NCBI GenBank assembly: GCA_044869805.1
Contig: JBIOXV010000180.1
Span: 24,355-88,354 of the forward strand
Direction: 5' to 3'
From: CAWDVR01 sp044869805
GTDB taxonomy: Bacteria; Acidobacteriota; Thermoanaerobaculia; Multivoradales; SZUA-115
Length of the DNA: 64,000 nt
Every line of letters starts with the position of its first letter. The first letter of the stretch is position 1. Under the pieces are notes generated by a model, which made no database searches, was not told the origin of the DNA, and saw only the letters and a program-made list of their open reading frames with translations. Position numbers and translations under genes: made by a program. Shown here piece after piece: positions 42,519 to 52,101 of this stretch.

Positions 42519-45448
42519 TTGAATGTCACCGAGTTCGTCGAGAAGTGGCGGAAGGTGGAGCTAACCGAGCGGTCAGCTGCTCAGCAGCACTTCCTCGACC
42601 TGTGCGAGGTCTTCGAGCAAGCCAAACCGGCGTCGGTGGATCCCACCGGCGAGTCGTTCACTTTCGAGAAGGGGGCTTCCAAGGAGGCCGGCGGCGACGG
42701 CTGGGCCGATGTCTGGAAGCGCGGCTTCTTCGGTTGGGAGTACAAAGGCAAGCACAAGGACCTCGACGCCGCCTATCGCCAGCTCCTCCAGTACCGCGAG
42801 GCGCTGGAGAACCCCCCGCTCCTCGTCGTCTGCGACATGGACCGCATCGAGGTCCGCACCAACTTCACCGGCACCCGCACCGAACTCCACCGCATTCCCC
42901 TCGCCCAGCTTGCCTCGCCGCGCAGCCTCGAGGTGCTGCGCGCTGTCTTCCACGCCCCAGAGAGACTCAAGCCGGGCACCACCAGCGAGGCGATCACTGC
43001 CGAGGCCGCCAGGAGCGTGGGCGAGCTGGCTGTCGCACTGCGCGAGCGCGGCTTGGATCCCCGACGGGTGGCGCGCTTTCTCGACCGCATCGTCTTCGCC
43101 CTCTTCGCCGAGGACGTGGGCCTCTTGCCCGAGGGGTTGGTCAGCCGCCTACTGGAGAAGACCCGCACCGAGCCCGAGCGCTTCGGCCGTTTGGTGGGGC
43201 AGCTTTTCACCGCCATGGCCGCGGGCGGCGACTTCGGCATTGAGACCATCCGTCGCTTCGACGGCAACCTCTTCGACTCGGGCGAAATCCTGGAGCTGAC
43301 GCGACAGGAGATCGAGCGCCTCTGGCACGCCTCGCGCCTGGACTGGGGCGCCGTCGACGCCTCCATCCTCGGCACCCTCTTCGAGCGCGGCATGGACCCC
43401 GCCAAGCGATCACAGCTGGGCGCCCACTACACCAGCCGCGAGGACATCGAGACCCTCGTCGAGCCGGTGGTGATGGCGCCGCTGCGCCGGGAGTGGGATA
43501 AGGCACGGCGCTGGGCGGACAATCTCCTCGCGACGGGCAGGAAGGAGCCCAAGGGCCGCGAGAAGCCCCCCACCGGCCGAGCCCTCGCTAGGGCCGAGGA
43601 GGAGGCGTTGCGGCTGGTGCGCCGCTTCTTGGAGGATCTCGCCCATGTCAAGGTGCTCGACCCCGCCTGCGGCTCCGGCAACTTTCTCTACGTGACACTC
43701 CAGAAGCTCAAAGACCTGGAGAAGGCGGCGATCCTCTACGCTCAGACCCACCTCGGTGCACCCTTCATCCCGCTCGTCGGCCCGTGGCAGCTCCACGGCA
43801 TCGAGATAAGCCCCTACGCTCACGAGCTGGCCCAGATGACGGTGTGGATCGGCTATCTCCAGTGGGTGAGGAACAACGGCTTCGGGGTGACCGAGGATCC
43901 TGTCCTGCGGCCGATGGGCAACTTCCAGTGCAAGGACGCGGTTCTCGACTTGAGCAATCCTGAGGATCCCAGAGAGCCGGAGTGGCCAACGGCGGACTTC
44001 ATTGTCGGGAACCCGCCGTTCCTGGGCGACAAGCTCATGCGGGGGGCGCTAGGAGATGAGTACGTCGAACGCCTCCGCGGAGTCTATGCCGACCGGATAC
44101 CCGGTCAAGCGGATCTCTGCTGTTACTGGTTCGAGCGCGCTCGAGCTGACCTGGCACTAGGTCGAGTAAGACGAGTAGGTTTACTAGGCACCCAGGGGAT
44201 CCGTGGAGGAGCAAACCGCGAAGTTCTTCGGCGAATCAAGGAGACGGGAGACATCTTCTTTGCGGTGTCGGATCGAGACTGGATCCTCGAAGGTGCCAAC
44301 GTTCACATCTCAATGGTTGGTTTCGACAATGGAGCTGATACCGAGCGCATCCTCGATGGTCGCATGGTCCCCACCATCAACTCGAACCTCACGAGTACGG
44401 CGGACCTCACACAGGCGCGACGCCTGGTAGATCATGCCGAGCTTGGATTCATCGGCGTGTCCATGCATGGACCCTTCGACCTAGACGAGGCTACTGCGTT
44501 GGGCCTCATCCTCGCGGAAGGAAACCCAAGATCGCGGGCAAACTCGGATGTAGTTCTGCCGATCCTCAATGCCAAAGAGATCACCGAACGAGCCAGAAAC
44601 CGCTGGATCGTATATTTCAGGCCCTCTCAAAGCGAAGCCGAGGCGGCGCTGTACGAACTCCCCTTCGAGCACGTGAGAAGAACGGTCGGACCAAGCCGCA
44701 AGGACAATCGAAGAAGGCCTACAGAGACAGGTGGTGGGTTCCCGGAGAAGCTCGGCCAGCAATGTTCAAGGCGTTACAGCGCCTGGATCGCTATATCGCC
44801 ACCCCACGCGTCGGAAAGCACCGAGTCTTTGTAAGGATCCCAAGCGCCGTTCTTCCATCAGACGCCACCGTTGCCTTTGCCCGCTTCGACGACTACTTCC
44901 TAGGCGTCCTTCACTCGCGCCCTCACGAGGTCTGGGCCCGCGCTCAGGGCACCCAGGTCCGAGAGCGAGAGAGCGGCTTCCGCTACACCCCCACGACCTG
45001 CTTTGAGACGTTTCCGTTCCCCCGGCCTACTCCCGAGCAGGAGATGGCCATAGCTGCGGCGGCCAAGGAGCTGGACGAGCTGCGCAACGCCTGGCTTAGC
45101 CCGTCCGAGTGGACGAAGGACGAGATCCTGGAGTTCCCCGGCTCGTTGACTGGGCCCTGGGCGCGCTATGTGTACGAGCCCGATTCCCGCGGCATCGGCA
45201 CGGTGCGCTATCCGCGCCTAGTGCCGAGAGATGGTGAGAGCGCGGACAAGCTCAAGAAACGCACCTTGACGAACCTCTACAACCAGCGACCTACCTGGCT
45301 TGACCTCCTCCACCGCCAGCTCCACGAAGCGGTCTTCTCCGCGTACGGCTGGCCGCTTGAGCTCTCCGATGACGAGATCCTGGAGCGCCTCCTCGCCCTG
45401 AACCTCGAACGGGCGGCCCAAGAGGCCCAGGCGCGGTTCGGACATTGA
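42519..45448 (+). pseudogene. Frameshifted single-chain restriction-modification enzyme (type IIG/IIL-like)
   Basis: The intact protein would be about 975 residues. The N-terminal nuclease has Asp64 and Glu74-Tyr-Lys76 (GWADVW...WEYKGK), a PD-(D/E)XK core. The methyltransferase has motif I DPACGSGNF at 381 and motif IV NPPF at 498, for adenine N6 methylation. A target-recognition region follows. Near 44710 one base is missing: the frame shifts so that KAYRDRWWVPGEARPAM and the rest continue in another frame to 45448. The first frame ends at 44834. The TTG at 42519 (MNVTEFVEKW) has GGAG upstream. It may be inactive, or the break may be a sequencing error. Confidence 0.72.
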
Positions 45449-45474
45449 CTCCCCGCCTCGTTCCCCCGTTCTAG
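45445..45474 (+). promoter_or_regulatory. Promoter-like box A (island repeat)
   Basis: TTGACT, a 17-bp C-rich spacer, then GTTCTAG. The same -35-like word, spacing and following bases recur at 45578, 46199 and 47023. It overlaps the last codons of the restriction-modification gene and precedes a gene-free stretch. Confidence 0.45.
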
Positions 45475-45577
45475 TCCTGGCCGCCCATGCGGCGGCCCCG
45501 ACGCAGAGAGCCCCAGCCCGGCGGCCTACAGCACCGCACAAAGGTTAGTAGGGCCGAGTTGGCCGCCCGATCTTCCA

Positions 45578-45606
45578 TTGACACCGCGCGCCGGCCCGCC
45601 TTAGTG
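45578..45606 (+). promoter_or_regulatory. Promoter-like box B (island repeat)
   Basis: TTGACA, a 17-bp spacer CCGCGCGCCGGCCCGCC, then TTAGTG. The spacer resembles that of box C base for base at most positions. It lies about 170 bp before the small gene at 45775. The rest of 45449-45774 holds no gene. Confidence 0.45.
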
Positions 45607-45774
45607 GTGCTGGCCGCAGATGCGACCGAAGTCGATCTCGCCCCCTTCGATCTTGGGTCCAGGTCCGCCCTCCGGGGCTCCTGGCCCCCCCCTCGGCCGC
45701 CCGACAGCGTCAACCACCGGGCCACGCCTCCGACCCTCGCCCGGGCAACCTGCAGCACCCCAAGGAGCAAGCCC

Positions 45775-46179
45775 ATGGCCGAGCACCCACGTCCGACCCC
45801 GCGTGACCCTTACGAGATGTGCCCGTTCCGAGAGACCTTCCTGCTGCACCTCACCGAGCCAGCGCACGAGTCGGCGGTGAGGACGCTCGGGAACCTGCTG
45901 TTCCAGTTCGCCCACGAGTGGCCGTTCTTCCCGCCGCACACCGAGCCCGTGATTTCCGTCGAGCTACGCGCAGTGGTGACGGACTTGCGCCACCTGTGTG
46001 TCTTCCTCAGCGAGACGGTGCCCGCGAACGTCGACGCTGATGGCGACTTGCCAATGCAACGCGCGCTTGCCACCAGGGCCGAGGCCTGGGGAGCGCAGGT
46101 CGCCGCCCTCGCGGCCGAGATCGAGCAGGCGATCGGTGAACCGCGGAATGGGTGCAGCAGTCGTGATGAGGGCACCTGA
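45775..46179 (+). CDS. Small orphan protein of the accessory region
   Basis: A 134-residue protein that I do not recognise. It is mostly helical by composition, with an acidic N-terminal region, FPFF/PPHTEP in the middle and a C-terminal helix rich in Ala and Glu (AEAWGAQVAALAAEIEQAI). No signal peptide or membrane segment is seen. The ATG at 45775 has a strong CAAGGAGC site. It lies between two promoter-like boxes and before radC, in a set of short genes that may share regulation. Confidence 0.55.
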   Translation: MAEHPRPTPRDPYEMCPFRETFLLHLTEPAHESAVRTLGNLLFQFAHEWPFFPPHTEPVISVELRAVVTDLRHLCVFLSETVPANVDADGDLPMQRALATRAEAWGAQVAALAAEIEQAIGEPRNGCSSRDEGT

Positions 46180-46198
46180 TCAACCTCGCGGCTTCCCG

Positions 46199-46228
46199 TT
46201 GACACCTCGCGTCGTGCCGCCTTACTAG
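46199..46228 (+). promoter_or_regulatory. Promoter-like box C (upstream of radC)
   Basis: TTGACA, a 17-bp spacer CCTCGCGTCGTGCCGCC, then TTACTAG, ending 10 bp before the radC ATG. If transcription starts 6-7 bp after TTACTA, radC would have almost no leader. Confidence 0.5.
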
Positions 46229-46238
46229 CTGCTGCCCC

Positions 46239-46964
46239 ATGCGGCGGCCGCGACGTCGAAGCTCATACCCCGTGGTCTACCGGACCGACTCCCTTCTGCG
46301 GGAAACCCCGGCCGGAGAGAGCCCTCGAGAGCGGCTGGCTGAGCACGGAGCCCGTACCCTCGCGGACCTGGAGCTCCTCGCCTTATGCCTGGCCAACGGG
46401 CACCAGAGAGGAGACACCCAGCTCCTCGCACAGAGGGTGCTCTCGGAGGTGGGCGGGCTTGCCGGACTCCCCGCCCTGAGCTTCCATTCGCTGACACGGC
46501 TCGGGCTCACCGAGACCAAGGCAGCGGCGGTCCTGGCTTCTGTCGAGCTCGCACGGCGGCTCGCGTTCGCGGAGATCCCTCAGCGCCATCCGATGGAGCG
46601 GCCGGCCGAGGTTGCCCGATACCTGACCCTCACCTATGGCGACCAGCACCAAGAAGTCCTCGGCGCCCTCTTCCTCAACGGGTGCTACCGCCTGCTGGCG
46701 TGCCGGGAGATCTACCGAGGCACTCTGAACCGCGCGGCTGTCGAGCCTCGCGCCATTCTCAAGGAAGCGATCCTCGCCGGCGCCGCGGTCATTGTCCTGT
46801 TCCACACGCACCCGAGCGGAGATCTGCAACCGAGCGGCGAGGACATCCTGTTCACGCGTCGCATGACCGAGGCTGCGGCGACGGTCGGGATCAGACTCCA
46901 AGACCATCTGATCCTCGGGGAGCTGGGGCGATGGGTATCGCTTCTTCAGCGAGGAAAGATCTGA
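46239..46964 (+). CDS. radC: RadC-family JAB/MPN domain protein
   Basis: The 241-residue protein has an N-terminal helix-hairpin-helix region (PRERLAEHGARTLADLELLAL) and a C-terminal JAB metalloprotease-like domain with the full metal motif HTHPSGDLQPSGED. RadC proteins are common on phages, plasmids and genomic islands; their activity is unsettled. The ATG at 46239 begins MRRPRRR. The same bases (ATGCGGCGGCC) occur at 45487 behind box A, suggesting duplication of the promoter and first codons. Confidence 0.88.
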   Translation: MRRPRRRSSYPVVYRTDSLLRETPAGESPRERLAEHGARTLADLELLALCLANGHQRGDTQLLAQRVLSEVGGLAGLPALSFHSLTRLGLTETKAAAVLASVELARRLAFAEIPQRHPMERPAEVARYLTLTYGDQHQEVLGALFLNGCYRLLACREIYRGTLNRAAVEPRAILKEAILAGAAVIVLFHTHPSGDLQPSGEDILFTRRMTEAAATVGIRLQDHLILGELGRWVSLLQRGKI

Positions 46965-47022
46965 GGGTTCGGCCGCGAAGCGAGCACGGAGCAAGCGCGC
47001 GCGCCGAAAACCTCGGTCTCGG

Positions 47023-47052
47023 TTGACCACCCGGCGCCGATCCCCGTACTGC
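47023..47052 (+). promoter_or_regulatory. Promoter-like box D (island repeat)
   Basis: TTGACC, a 17-bp spacer ACCCGGCGCCGATCCCC, then GTACTGC, about 100 bp before the orphan gene at 47151. A weaker match (TTGCCG, 17 bp, GTAGCC) lies at 51306-51334 before the gene at 51403. Confidence 0.4.
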
Positions 47053-47150
47053 TACCAGCCTCTTGCCCACTGCCTGTGGCTTGAGGCTCAGACCCCTGGC
47101 GAGCCCCAGGCCCGGCCTGTCTCTCGGTGCATCCGAGAAGGAGCCTCGCC

Positions 47151-47642
47151 ATGGAGCCCAACGCCTTCGCCCCCGAGTTCCTCGACCACTTCGCCGAGCA
47201 GGACGAGCCGGCGACCTCTCTCGAAGCCTCGACCTCTGGACCCTGGCGGGTGGTCACACTCGACCGAGGGCGATGGGGCGTTGTGCAGGACGGCAACGCG
47301 GCTTCGCTCTCCGAGTTCAAGGACCGGGAGCTGGCTCTGCTCGCGGCAGCGATGGTCCCGGCGACCGGGCGTGATGTTCGCCTGGTCCTCTCCGACGAGG
47401 CCGAACCCCAGGGCTTCCCGGTGAGTGGCCTGGGCCAAGGCTCGAAGCCCGAGACCGTGGGCTGGCTGGCGACGTTCGACCCTGAGACGCTGGTCTGCCT
47501 CCACAGCGGTCTGCATCTCGCGCTTTCGCCCGCGTCGTTGGCGTTGCTCCTGGAGGCAGCTGGGCCCACGGCCCTGCGGCGCGCTGGAGCGATCCTGGCG
47601 GCGCGGCTCAAGGCGCGGACAGGGGAAGGGAAGGATGGCTAG
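47151..47642 (+). CDS. Orphan protein of the accessory region
   Basis: A 163-residue protein not matched to any family by eye. It has a compact beta-rich middle (GPWRVVTLDRGRWGVVQDG) and a C-terminal amphipathic helix rich in Ala and Leu ending ILAARLKARTG. No signal peptide, membrane segment or catalytic motif is seen. The ATG at 47151 has GAGAAGGAG upstream. It follows promoter-like box D and precedes the sigma factor gene by about 200 bp, a stretch containing a GGGCCTCTGAGGCCC palindrome at 47760-47774. Confidence 0.55.
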   Translation: MEPNAFAPEFLDHFAEQDEPATSLEASTSGPWRVVTLDRGRWGVVQDGNAASLSEFKDRELALLAAAMVPATGRDVRLVLSDEAEPQGFPVSGLGQGSKPETVGWLATFDPETLVCLHSGLHLALSPASLALLLEAAGPTALRRAGAILAARLKARTGEGKDG

Positions 47643-47849
47643 GCGCAGGTAGAAGAGCCGCGGGCCGAGGGCTGATCGCCCGTCCAAGGGGCGTGGGAGG
47701 CCCTGGGGGGCCGGCGAGGCAGCGAGCCTGAGGGAGAACCCTACCGCTCGCCACGAGCGGGGCCTCTGAGGCCCGCCCAGGTGTCACCGGCCCAGCGCTG
47801 GCACCAACCCAGACTCACCGCACAGACCCGCAAGCGCAAGGGGGAGCAG

Positions 47850-48470
47850 ATGACGAGGCGACTCGTGGAAGGGAGAGGTGTGGGCTCAGATCCCGACCAC
47901 TTCACGAACAGTTTGAGCCCAGACCTCCTCGCCAGCATCCGCCGGCTCATCCGGTGGACCGCCGCAATCCGAGGCATCCGCCTCCAGCACGACGCCGTCG
48001 ACGACCTGACTCAAGATCTTCTCCTGCGGCTGTGGGAGCGCGGCGTGCCGAGGGAGGTCGAGGACTTCCCGGCCTACGTGCTCCGCGCCGCCGGCAACCT
48101 GACGATCGACGCGGTGCGCCGCGGCCGAGCCAAGAAGCGCGAGGCGCCCACCTCGACGGAAGGCGAGAGCGCCGTGCTCGTACCCTCCTGGCCTGCCACG
48201 CCGGAGCAGAAGCTGATCGGTCGCGACACCCTGCACCACCGGCTCGCCGAGTGTCGGCGTCTGCTCTCGGCCCGCCAGTACCGGATCTTCGCGCTGACCT
48301 ACCTTGCAGGCTTCACGAACCGGGAGGTTGGTGCGCGAGAGGGCCTGCGGCCCGGCAGCGTGGACGCCACGCTGTTTCGCCTTCGCCGTGCGCTTGGGAG
48401 GTGCGGCGTGGTCCTCCGTCCTCGGGCGACGAGGAGCGAGCAGGAGGCCCGAAGGCGGCCAGACTATTAG
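47850..48470 (+). CDS. ECF-like sigma-70 family factor
   Basis: The 206-residue protein has a region 2 (AVDDLTQDLLLRLWERG...DFPAYVLRAAGNLTIDAVRRGRAKKR) that binds core polymerase and the -10 region. A region 4 helix-turn-helix (YRIFALTYLAGFTNREVGAREGL) should contact the -35 element. The ATG at 47850 has GGGGGAG upstream. No anti-sigma gene is adjacent, but a transmembrane TPR protein is encoded convergently. A truncated paralogue lies at 50812. The nearby promoter-like boxes are its possible targets. Confidence 0.8.
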   Translation: MTRRLVEGRGVGSDPDHFTNSLSPDLLASIRRLIRWTAAIRGIRLQHDAVDDLTQDLLLRLWERGVPREVEDFPAYVLRAAGNLTIDAVRRGRAKKREAPTSTEGESAVLVPSWPATPEQKLIGRDTLHHRLAECRRLLSARQYRIFALTYLAGFTNREVGAREGLRPGSVDATLFRLRRALGRCGVVLRPRATRSEQEARRRPDY

Positions 48471-48569
48471 CAGTCACATCTAGACCTCAGAGAGTCAGTC
48501 CGGAGACCGCCTAGACCCACGTCGCGCTGAGCCGAGCGAAGACCTTCTTTGCGCCTGGTCGACCGGTTC

Positions 48570-50573
48570 TCATCGCCTCCTGGCTGCAATGCGGTGGAAC
48601 GCGTCAGCCAGATCCGCCTGCGGCGAGGCGCCAGCGGCATCAAAGACCCTTGCCGCACCAGGCTGCTCGGCAGCTCTCCGTGAGAGGGAATCTCCCGGCA
48701 ACCGTTGTGCCATAGGCCGCTCCTTCGTACTGCAGACTCCGCTGTCTACGAGGTCGCTCACACTTTTCTGAACAGTGTCTGCCGCCTCGCGGTCTCCGTC
48801 GAGAGCGTTGGAGTCTGCCAGGAATTCTCGGACCTCCACCAAGACCTTACACGCTTCGTCGGGTCGGCCTGCATGTGCCAGCTGACCGCCGCGTATGAAC
48901 ATACTGGCGGCCAGAAGGGCTCGATCCTGGCCCAGCCCTGTCTTCTGAAAGACCAGCCGGCGAGTACGCACCGCCTCGTCGATCGCCTCGAGGGCGCCGT
49001 CGAGTTCACCACCACCGTCTCGGAGCAAGGAAATCCTCTCCAAGACCGAGGCGAGGCTCCGGGCGTAGCGTGCCAAGTTGATCGCGGCCTCCTCGTTGCC
49101 CTCTATCAGCTTCATCAACTGGCGGCGGAGAGTGTAGCTTTCCTCGTAGTGGCGGAGAGCCATCTGCCGCTCATCCTCGGCCTCGCGAACATGGCCGAGG
49201 TACTCCAAGTACTCTGCGACAAAGACCTCCACACCCGGGATGCCTACTTCGCGTACCTGCCGACGTGCGAGGAGCAACCCTTCCTGAAAGACAGCGGCTG
49301 CCTCAGCTAGGCGTTCGCTCTCCACGAGCAGCTTCCCCCTAAGGGTTAGGGTCTCCATCAGCTGATAACGGGCGATCAGGCTGATTGCGTCCGTCTTCAT
49401 GACGTCACTCGCGAGCGCGTACTTGGCTTCCGAAAGCTCCGCGGGCTCGATAAAGGCGTACGTCGTCAGAAGGCTACCGTCATAGAAGAAGGTCACGCTG
49501 TTGTCTCGGCTTATCAGTGGACGCTCCAGGCCATACTCCTCCAGCTTGCCGTAACGTCCCCTGTTGGTATCCGCATCGGTGGCGCTTGCACGGGTGGTTG
49601 CCTCGAGCTCGTCGATGACCCTGGAAGCAACTGCTAGGTCCTTCTGAGCCAGGTGGACGAGCGCGAGTTGACGCATGGCGAACCGCGTCTCCCAGTCCTT
49701 GAACTCGGATCGCGCGGCGGCGGCTAGAGCGTCGGTGGCGGCACGCTCGGCCAACGGCAGGTTTCCGGCTTGCAAGGCGAGTTCGCTCAGTGTGACCTGT
49801 CCTGGCGAAAACGCAGGCTGGAGGCGTGCGGCCTCTAAGTAGGCGTCTAGCGCCTGTGTGAGTTCGTGAGCAACCAGAAAGGCGCCACCAGCCTGCCGGA
49901 AGTCCTCGGCTGCCTCCGCGCTTAGCGATTCGAGGGCGGAAGACCTACGCTGTGCTATTGCCCGCAGATCCTCCGCCCCCGCCTTCTGGAGCAAGGGGTT
50001 GCCGGAGTTGACCTTGGTGTTCGCCGCCATCTTGTCGGCGTCAGCAGTGCGGGCGAGGTCGGCTAGGTCCCGAAGCGGACCGCTCTCGCGCAACGCGGCC
50101 TGGACCCCGATCAGCTCTGCGACCCGCTGCGCGGTCGCCTGGGGGATCTCGCTGATCGCAGTGCGTGTCGATTCCTGCTCAGCAAGAACAGTCTGCTGTT
50201 CCTTCGAAGAAACCTTCGCGTTGTAGTGGTCAAAGTAGAGTCCCAGAAACGCCAGCGCTATGCCGGCGAGGGCGAGGAGGCCGACCTGGCGAACCCGAGA
50301 GGCGAGCTTGCCAAGATAGACTGCCGCTCGCTTCGGGAGCGGAACCAATTCCAGTGGCGCTAATCGATCAGCGTCGGTGCCGGGCTCGCACTCAATGGTC
50401 TTGTCGGTCACCTTCTGTGCCGGCCCAGACTCAGTCGCCTCCGCCACGGGCCGCTCGGGGCTGGTGGCGGTCGCGAGAGCCTGAAGGGTTGGGTCGGCAA
50501 GACTCTCGGGGGAGCCTTCTAAATCCTGCCTCGCCGGCCCTAGGCCTCCCGATTGCGACGGTTCCGGTCCCAC
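48570..50573 (-). CDS. Membrane-anchored TPR-type helical repeat protein
   Basis: The 667-residue protein has a roughly 95-residue cytoplasmic N-terminus, one transmembrane helix (VGLLALAGIALAFLGLYF, about 98-115) and a coiled stretch. About 400 residues of helical repeats of TPR character follow (ALDAYLEAARLQP, LADAVFQEGLLLARRQ, LEAIDEAVRTRRLVFQKTG). The GC content is lower than in core genes. It sits exactly between the full sigma factor and its truncated copy, in the opposite direction. It could sequester the sigma factor or act in a defence/signalling complex; no catalytic domain is seen. Confidence 0.6.
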   Translation of the reverse strand: MGPEPSQSGGLGPARQDLEGSPESLADPTLQALATATSPERPVAEATESGPAQKVTDKTIECEPGTDADRLAPLELVPLPKRAAVYLGKLASRVRQVGLLALAGIALAFLGLYFDHYNAKVSSKEQQTVLAEQESTRTAISEIPQATAQRVAELIGVQAALRESGPLRDLADLARTADADKMAANTKVNSGNPLLQKAGAEDLRAIAQRRSSALESLSAEAAEDFRQAGGAFLVAHELTQALDAYLEAARLQPAFSPGQVTLSELALQAGNLPLAERAATDALAAAARSEFKDWETRFAMRQLALVHLAQKDLAVASRVIDELEATTRASATDADTNRGRYGKLEEYGLERPLISRDNSVTFFYDGSLLTTYAFIEPAELSEAKYALASDVMKTDAISLIARYQLMETLTLRGKLLVESERLAEAAAVFQEGLLLARRQVREVGIPGVEVFVAEYLEYLGHVREAEDERQMALRHYEESYTLRRQLMKLIEGNEEAAINLARYARSLASVLERISLLRDGGGELDGALEAIDEAVRTRRLVFQKTGLGQDRALLAASMFIRGGQLAHAGRPDEACKVLVEVREFLADSNALDGDREAADTVQKSVSDLVDSGVCSTKERPMAQRLPGDSLSRRAAEQPGAARVFDAAGASPQADLADAFHRIAARRR

Positions 50574-50811
50574 GAGACCCGCCCTCCTTACCGTGTGTCG
50601 AGGTCTCTACGATGCCTGCAAGAATTCTACTCCACTTGAAGTTCACCCGAGAGATCGCGGGTGCGGTATACGGGAAAGTGCATCATCGGCGACCTCCGCA
50701 AGCAGCGCCTGAGCCTCCCGCAGGCTTGTCTGTGAGGACCTTCGGCAATGTGAGAAGCCGGGCTGGTCAGGTCTGGCAACGTCGCACTGAACGCCTTCAA
50801 GCTGAAGGAGC

Positions 50812-51207
50812 CTGGAGGACTTCCCGGCCTACGTCCTGCGCGCCGCGAGCAACCTGACGATCGACGCCGTGCGGCGCGGCCGAGCCAAGAAGCGCGAGGC
50901 GCCGGCCTCGACCGATGGCGAGAGCGCTGTGCTGGCTCCCTCCTGGCCTGCCACGCCGGAGCAAACGGCGATCGGTCGCGATGCACTGCACCAGAAGCTC
51001 GCCGAGTGTCGGCGTCTGCTCTCTTCCCGGCAGTACCGGACCTTTGCGCTGACCCACCTTGCAGGCTTCACCAACCGAGAGGTCGCTGCGCGAGAGGGCC
51101 TGCGGCCGGGGAGCGTGGACAGCATCCTGTTTCGACTCCGCAAGGCGCTCGGGGGAAACGGCGTGGTCATCCGCTGCCGGGCGTCGAGGAGTGAGCAGGA
51201 GGTCTGA
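50812..51207 (+). pseudogene. 5'-truncated copy of the ECF-like sigma factor
   Basis: From 50812 the frame reads LEDFPAYVLRAASNLTIDAV and continues through region 4 to 51207. It matches the intact sigma factor over about 130 residues with scattered substitutions. The region 2 N-terminal half is missing and a TGA stands just upstream in frame (50803-50805). An internal GTG at 50869 could start a region-4-only fragment. Third-position substitutions outnumber changes of residue, which suggests that it stayed under selection for some time after duplication. Confidence 0.65.
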
Positions 51208-51402
51208 ACGCGCCCCGCGTGCCTCCCTCCGCAGCATCCGCCCGGCCCCCAACCGGGTGAGCCAGGGAAACCACCAATTCCCGCGACTTTTCTGCCTCTG
51301 GCTGGTTGCCGAACTCGCGCGAAGTCCCGTAGCCACTCGGCTCATGGAAAAGCCGGGCGATCGAGCCCGACCCGATCTTTACCAACAACCAGGAGGAAGA
51401 CC

Positions 51403-51840
51403 ATGAGCACCAGCTTCGACCAGTTTGAGTTCTTCGAGGGCGCCCGGACCGACAACCGGGCGCCGAAGATCACCGTCCGACGCAGCGGCCAGGTGTCCCT
51501 GACCGGCGCGGCCGTCGCCTTGCTCGGCGAGGGTGTCGCCGCTGTGCAGCTCGGCTACGACGCCACCACCAAGGCGGTCGGCATCCGTCCGGCGCCCGAA
51601 GGGAGCCGGGGGCGGTACAAACTCCGCCAGCAGGCCAACCGGTCGGGCTTGGTGGACGGCCGCCGGTTCTTCGCCCACCACGGGCTGACGCTAGAGACGG
51701 CCCGGACCTTCGACGCCGAGGACTTTGGGCAGGGGATCGTGGGCTTCCGCTTCACCGAGCCGGGAGCGGCACCCGCGGCTGAGGTCGAGACGGTCGAGCG
51801 CAAGCCGGCCGGCGGTGGCAAGCGCAAGCGCGCGGCCTGA
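51403..51840 (+). CDS. Small basic-tailed orphan protein
   Basis: The 145-residue protein has an N-terminal beta-rich module (KITVRRSGQVSLTGAAVALL, then VQLGYDATTKAVGIRPA) that resembles AbrB-like or phage-encoded DNA-binding modules. A C-terminal KRKR-rich tail suggests nucleic-acid contact. I cannot name a family. The ATG at 51403 has the strongest ribosome site of the region (AGGAGG). It lies upstream of the integrase gene and behind a weak promoter-like box. Confidence 0.55.
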   Translation: MSTSFDQFEFFEGARTDNRAPKITVRRSGQVSLTGAAVALLGEGVAAVQLGYDATTKAVGIRPAPEGSRGRYKLRQQANRSGLVDGRRFFAHHGLTLETARTFDAEDFGQGIVGFRFTEPGAAPAAEVETVERKPAGGGKRKRAA

Positions 51841-52101
51841 GCGACCGCAGGGGCGGCCTGGAGCCCGTGGCCGGGCCGCCCTGTTCCCTCTCTCCCTCTA
51901 TCACCCAGCGATCCCCACCCCGTGCCCCAGCCCTACCCGACCGGCCCAGGAGATCCCGCCCGGCCGAGGAAAGCCCGTCCCACCGGCCCGGGGAGGCCCG
52001 CCAAGGCCCGGGACAATCGCCAGTCCATCGTGGGCACCCGTCCACAGGCCACCGGCCTCCAAGGGCCTCTGAGACGGACCCCAACCCGAGAGGAGCCACC
52101 C

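Noticed and set aside
45487..45774. In-frame extension of the orphan gene at 45775 up to ATG 45487
   Set aside because: It would cross promoter-like box B and give arginine/proline-rich sequence; the strong CAAGGAGC site just before ATG 45775 decides the start.
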